Assembly: GCA_023433855.1 (NCBI GenBank)
Contig: JAEYTV010000621.1
Location: forward strand, 1-8,872
Source of the DNA: Pseudomonadota bacterium
GTDB lineage: Bacteria > Pseudomonadota > Alphaproteobacteria > Rhizobiales > Rhizobiaceae
Reading direction: 5' to 3'
DNA length: 8,872 nt
Of the stretch, positions 7,016 to 8,872 are shown piece by piece; positions within the stretch are counted from its first letter, which is position 1; every line of letters begins with the position of its first letter. A program made the position numbers and the translations under genes. The notes beneath the pieces are model-generated. The model worked only from the letters and a program-made list of their open reading frames with translations. It was not told where the DNA came from and searched no databases.

Positions 7016-7226
7016 GGGGTGCGACCGCCAAAGCCTCCGTTTCCGCGCGCTCTGCCTCAGTCGGAAGCGGTCGCGCTTCCCGCCGGCGATGGCGCTTAGG
7101 CGGGCTTCTTGCCGCTTTCCGGACGACAAGTGAGCCGGGTTCATTCCTGACAACGGTGGTACAGCGCATACCATTCATCTCCGCTTAACCATCGCCTCGA
7201 TTTTTCGTTTCTCCTTTGTTCTTGTA
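7016..7226. repeat. Palindrome-rich gap after the PAP2 gene
   Basis: No convincing protein gene lies between the PAP2 stop and the next promoter. Several GC-rich inverted repeats cluster at the start. GCGACCGC (7021-7028) pairs perfectly with GCGGTCGC (7067-7074), with TTCCG (7041-7045) and CGGAA (7062-7066) nested inside. A competing hairpin is GGAAGCG (7063-7069) with CGCTTCC (7074-7080) and loop GTCG. CGCCGGCG (7081-7088) is a self-palindrome. No T-tract follows, so this is not a classical intrinsic terminator. It may be a degenerate intergenic palindromic element, a Rho-independent structure without T-tract, or an RNA-stabilising 3' end for the PAP2 message. Confidence 0.4.
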
Positions 7227-7250
7227 TTGACCTGCGAACGTAAATGGAAC
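7227..7250 (+). promoter_or_regulatory. Predicted LexA (SOS) operator with overlapping promoter
   Basis: GAAC (7236-7239) is followed after exactly seven bases by GAAC (7247-7250). GAAC-N7-GAAC, equivalent to GTTC-N7-GTTC on the other strand, is the direct-repeat LexA operator established for alphaproteobacteria. It lies just 3' of a -35-like TTGACC (7227-7232), where a bound repressor would block RNA polymerase; the matching -10 near 7250-7255 (CAAAAC) is poor. A third GAAC is at 7266-7269. The small membrane-protein ORF begins 32 bases after the operator. An 8-base exact match can arise by chance in a genome, but promoter position, AT-rich setting and the gene behind it raise its weight. 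Confidence 0.6.
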
Positions 7251-7282
7251 AAAACAAAAACATAGGAACAAGGGAGATGACG

Positions 7283-7369
7283 ATGACAGACCTTCTTCGT
7301 GACATTGCCGCGTTTGCTTCTGTCGCCACCTTCGTGGCAAGCCTCTCGATGATCGTGATGGCGATGTGA
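7283..7369 (+). CDS. Small single-pass membrane protein, predicted SOS-induced
   Basis: A 28-codon ORF reading MTDLLRDIAAFASVATFVAS then LSMIVMAM. The first seven residues are polar (two Asp, one Arg), followed by an uninterrupted hydrophobic segment of about 20 residues (8-28), enough for one membrane helix ending at the C-terminus. AAGGGAG (7270-7276) sits six bases before the ATG at 7283, a very good ribosome site. An in-frame ATG at 7277 overlaps that site and is less likely; it would give 30 residues. A predicted LexA operator lies 32 bases upstream. Known SOS-controlled proteins of this size and kind are Caulobacter SidA (29 residues, blocks cell division) and E. coli TisB (29 residues, membrane toxin). 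I see no basis for claiming sequence homology to either. The gene is followed at once by a 70-base structured element and then dnaE. Confidence 0.65.
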   Translation: MTDLLRDIAAFASVATFVASLSMIVMAM

Positions 7370-7439
7370 CGGGCGCCGCCCCTTCCGAAAAGACGTTAAA
7401 CACGGAAATCCAAACTGGACTCTCGGCCGGCGGCGCCCG
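7370..7439 (+). other. 70-base three-stem structured element between the small ORF and dnaE
   Basis: CGGGCGCCGCC (7370-7380) pairs perfectly over 11 bp with GGCGGCGCCCG (7429-7439). The 48 enclosed bases hold two more stems, TTCCG (7383-7387) with CGGAA (7403-7407), and TCCA (7409-7412) with TGGA (7416-7419, loop AAC). This gives a three-way-junction shape. It starts on the base after the TGA of the small ORF and ends 38 bases before the dnaE ATG. Only AAAA follows the outer stem, so it is not a typical intrinsic terminator on the + strand. It may be a transcript-end stabiliser, a barrier limiting read-through from the SOS promoter, or a leader structure for dnaE. Confidence 0.5.
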
Positions 7440-7477
7440 AAAATGACGGGATGATCGGAATCGGGCAGGATGCGGGC

Positions 7478-8872
7478 ATGGCGGACGGAAATCAGGCGAC
7501 GGCGGGATCGCAGGCTGCGGGAAAAGACCCGCAGTTCATCCATCTGCGCGTGCATTCGGCTTACTCGCTGCTCGAGGGTGCTCTTCCTCTTAAGAAGATC
7601 CTCTCCAAGGCCGTTGCTGACAACCAGCCGGCGATCGCGATCACGGACACGAACAACCTGTTCGTCGCCCTCGAGTTTGCCCAGAAGGCAACCGACGAGG
7701 GTTTGCAGCCGATCATCGGCTGCCAGCTCTCGATCGACATGGAGGACCAGGCTGATGAGCGCCGCAGCGCTCATCAGCAACTCGCAAAACTCCCGGCGAT
7801 CGTCCTGCTTGCCGCCAATGCCGCCGGCTACGAGCGGCTCGTGGATCTTGTCAGCCGCGCCTATCTTGGCGGCGAGGGGCCTCAGGTAACCCATATCTGC
7901 CGCTCCTGGCTGGAGGAGGGCGGCACTGACGGGTTGATTGCGCTGACCGGCGCCGCGGCAGGTCCGATTGACCTTCCCATGAGGGAAGGTAGCGCGGGAC
8001 TGGCGGAAGCGCGGCTTCTCACGCTGAAGCAGCTGTTCGGCGACCGCTTGTATGTGGAACTGCAACGCCACGGCTCCTATGACCGCCGGCACGAGCACAA
8101 GATCGTCAGCCTCGCCTATGACCACGACGTGCCGCTGGTCGCGACCAACGAGGCCTTCTTCTTGTCGAGGGGCGACTATGATGCCCATGACGCGCTGATG
8201 GCGGTTGCGCACAACGCGATCGTCTCCGATGACAGCCGGTTTCGCCTGACCCCCGATCACTATCTCAAGAGCCGGGCTGAAATGGCGGCTCTTTTCAGCG
8301 ATCTGCCGGAAGCTCTGGAAAACACGGTGGAGATTGCCCGGCGCTGCTCCTTCATCCTGAAGACCCGCAATCCTATTCTGCCTAGATTTACCGGGGCAAC
8401 GGAGGACGCCGCAGAGGCCGAACGAGCTGAGGCAGCCGAGCTTCGCCGCCAGTCGATCGAAGGTCTTCAGGAACGCCTCGCCACCCTGGGGATGACGGCG
8501 GGATATACCGAGAAGGACTATCGGGACCGCCTGGATTTCGAACTCAGCGTCATCGAGAAGATGAAGTTCCCGGGATACTTCCTGATCGTTTCCGACTTCA
8601 TCAAATGGGCCAAGCTTCAGGGCATTCCCGTCGGCCCGGGGCGCGGGTCCGGAGCAGGCTCGCTGGTGGCCTATGCGCTCACCATCACGGACGTGGATCC
8701 ATTGCGCTTTTCGCTGCTGTTCGAACGCTTCCTCAATCCTGATCGCGTATCGATGCCTGACTTCGACATCGACTTCTGCCAGGACCGCCGCGAGGAGGTG
8801 ATCCGCTACGTCCAGCAGAAATACGGGCGCGACCAGGTTGGCCAGATCATCACCTTCGGTACGCTGCAGGCG
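7478..8872 (+). CDS. dnaE1: DNA polymerase III alpha subunit, N-terminal part (continues past window)
   Basis: The visible 465 codons encode the start of the replicative C-family polymerase. The N-terminal PHP domain opens with [19 protein letters not shown] (20-38) and runs to about residue 290. The polymerase palm follows, with [16 protein letters not shown] at 385-400 and the metal-binding PDFDIDF around 427-433, where catalytic aspartates lie. The last codons read FGTLQA, and no stop occurs before the window ends; family members have about 1160 residues, so some 60% is missing. The [19 protein letters not shown] opening fits DnaE1 rather than the error-prone DnaE2, and no imuA/imuB genes are nearby. 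The ATG at 7478 is favoured by CAGGA (7466-7470), seven bases upstream. An in-frame ATG at 7451 would add nine residues and has no good ribosome site. A 28-base perfect hairpin lies within the gene at 7751-7778. Confidence 0.95.
   Translation, partial: MADGNQATAGSQAAGKDPQFIHLRVHSAYSLLEGALPLKKILSKAVADNQPAIAITDTNNLFVALEFAQKATDEGLQPIIGCQLSIDMEDQADERRSAHQQLAKLPAIVLLAANAAGYERLVDLVSRAYLGGEGPQVTHICRSWLEEGGTDGLIALTGAAAGPIDLPMREGSAGLAEARLLTLKQLFGDRLYVELQRHGSYDRRHEHKIVSLAYDHDVPLVATNEAFFLSRGDYDAHDALMAVAHNAIVSDDSRFRLTPDHYLKSRAEMAALFSDLPEALENTVEIARRCSFILKTRNPILPRFTGATEDAAEAERAEAAELRRQSIEGLQERLATLGMTAGYTEKDYRDRLDFELSVIEKMKFPGYFLIVSDFIKWAKLQGIPVGPGRGSGAGSLVAYALTITDVDPLRFSLLFERFLNPDRVSMPDFDIDFCQDRREEVIRYVQQKYGRDQVGQIITFGTLQA
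7751..7778. repeat. Perfect 12-bp inverted repeat inside dnaE
   Basis: GCTGATGAGCGC (7751-7762) and GCGCTCATCAGC (7767-7778) are exact reverse complements around a CGCA loop. It encodes residues 92-100 or so of DnaE (ADERRSAHQ), a polar linker in the PHP domain. The hairpin would be very stable in the mRNA about 275 bases after the start codon. It lacks a T-tract, so it is not a standard terminator. Confidence 0.8.

Noticed and set aside
6460..7188. A 242-codon + strand frame overlapping the PAP2 gene and running into the gap after it
   Set aside because: It is another frame of a gene with complete catalytic motifs and has a Ser/Arg-rich, non-globular composition.
7175..8260. A 361-codon open frame on the minus strand opposite dnaE
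   Set aside because: It is antisense to the conserved PHP domain and runs through the structured gap and the small ORF; there is no recognisable domain.
7478..8872. Error-prone dnaE2 of an SOS mutagenesis cassette
   Set aside because: The LexA-like operator upstream made this worth testing, but the N-terminal sequence matches the replicative DnaE1 and no imuA or imuB genes precede it.
1..8872. CRISPR arrays, insertion sequences, prophage, tRNA or rRNA genes
   Set aside because: No regularly spaced repeats, transposase or integrase motifs, terminal inverted repeats, or tRNA-like or rRNA-like sequences were seen; the gene content is ordinary chromosomal core.

Overview
This is a G+C-rich chromosomal stretch in which every recognisable gene lies on the + strand. 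The proteins look alphaproteobacterial, most likely Rhizobiaceae (Sinorhizobium/Rhizobium/Agrobacterium type). Support comes from the rnj - mce - DUF1467 - proS - lolC - lolD - dnaE1 order, a prolyl-tRNA synthetase without the large editing insertion, a LolD closely resembling rhizobial ones as I remember them, and a GAAC-N7-GAAC motif, which is the alphaproteobacterial form of the LexA operator. No mobile element, CRISPR array, tRNA or rRNA was seen. The assignment rests on reading the sequence, not on a database search.

Layout. Positions 1-640 hold the 3' end of a ribonuclease J gene. Next come methylmalonyl-CoA epimerase (657-1061) and a small two-helix DUF1467 membrane protein (1192-1467) with a good sigma-70 promoter candidate just upstream. 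A roughly 500-base gap (1468-1966) has no convincing protein gene. It holds a strong hairpin terminator whose T-tract favours the minus strand, other inverted repeats, a candidate minus-strand small RNA, and an AT-rich stretch before proS. Then follow proS (1967-3292), lolC (3347-4654) and lolD (4672-5355), a DUF1206 membrane protein with three internal repeats (5443-6261), and a PAP2-family phosphatase (6302-7015). After a palindrome-rich gap comes a 28-codon open reading frame (7283-7369) that earlier automated ORF-length cut-offs would miss. It is followed by a 70-base structured element and by the 5' part of dnaE (7478-8872, continuing past the window).

How the genes relate. The 5' part is housekeeping: RNA processing, propionyl-CoA catabolism and prolyl-tRNA charging. 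LolC and LolD form the inner-membrane ABC machine that releases lipoproteins to LolA. The DUF1206 protein and the PAP2 phosphatase, also membrane proteins, follow in the same orientation with short spacers, so the block from proS or lolC to PAP2 may be one transcription unit with an envelope theme. The replicative polymerase gene follows after a clear break.

Most interesting point: the tiny ORF before dnaE encodes a probable single-pass membrane peptide. It has a good Shine-Dalgarno and lies directly downstream of a perfect GAAC-N7-GAAC motif overlapping a probable promoter. This is the architecture of SOS-induced micro-membrane proteins such as Caulobacter SidA (division inhibitor) or E. coli TisB (toxin). 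The function is inferred from architecture only.
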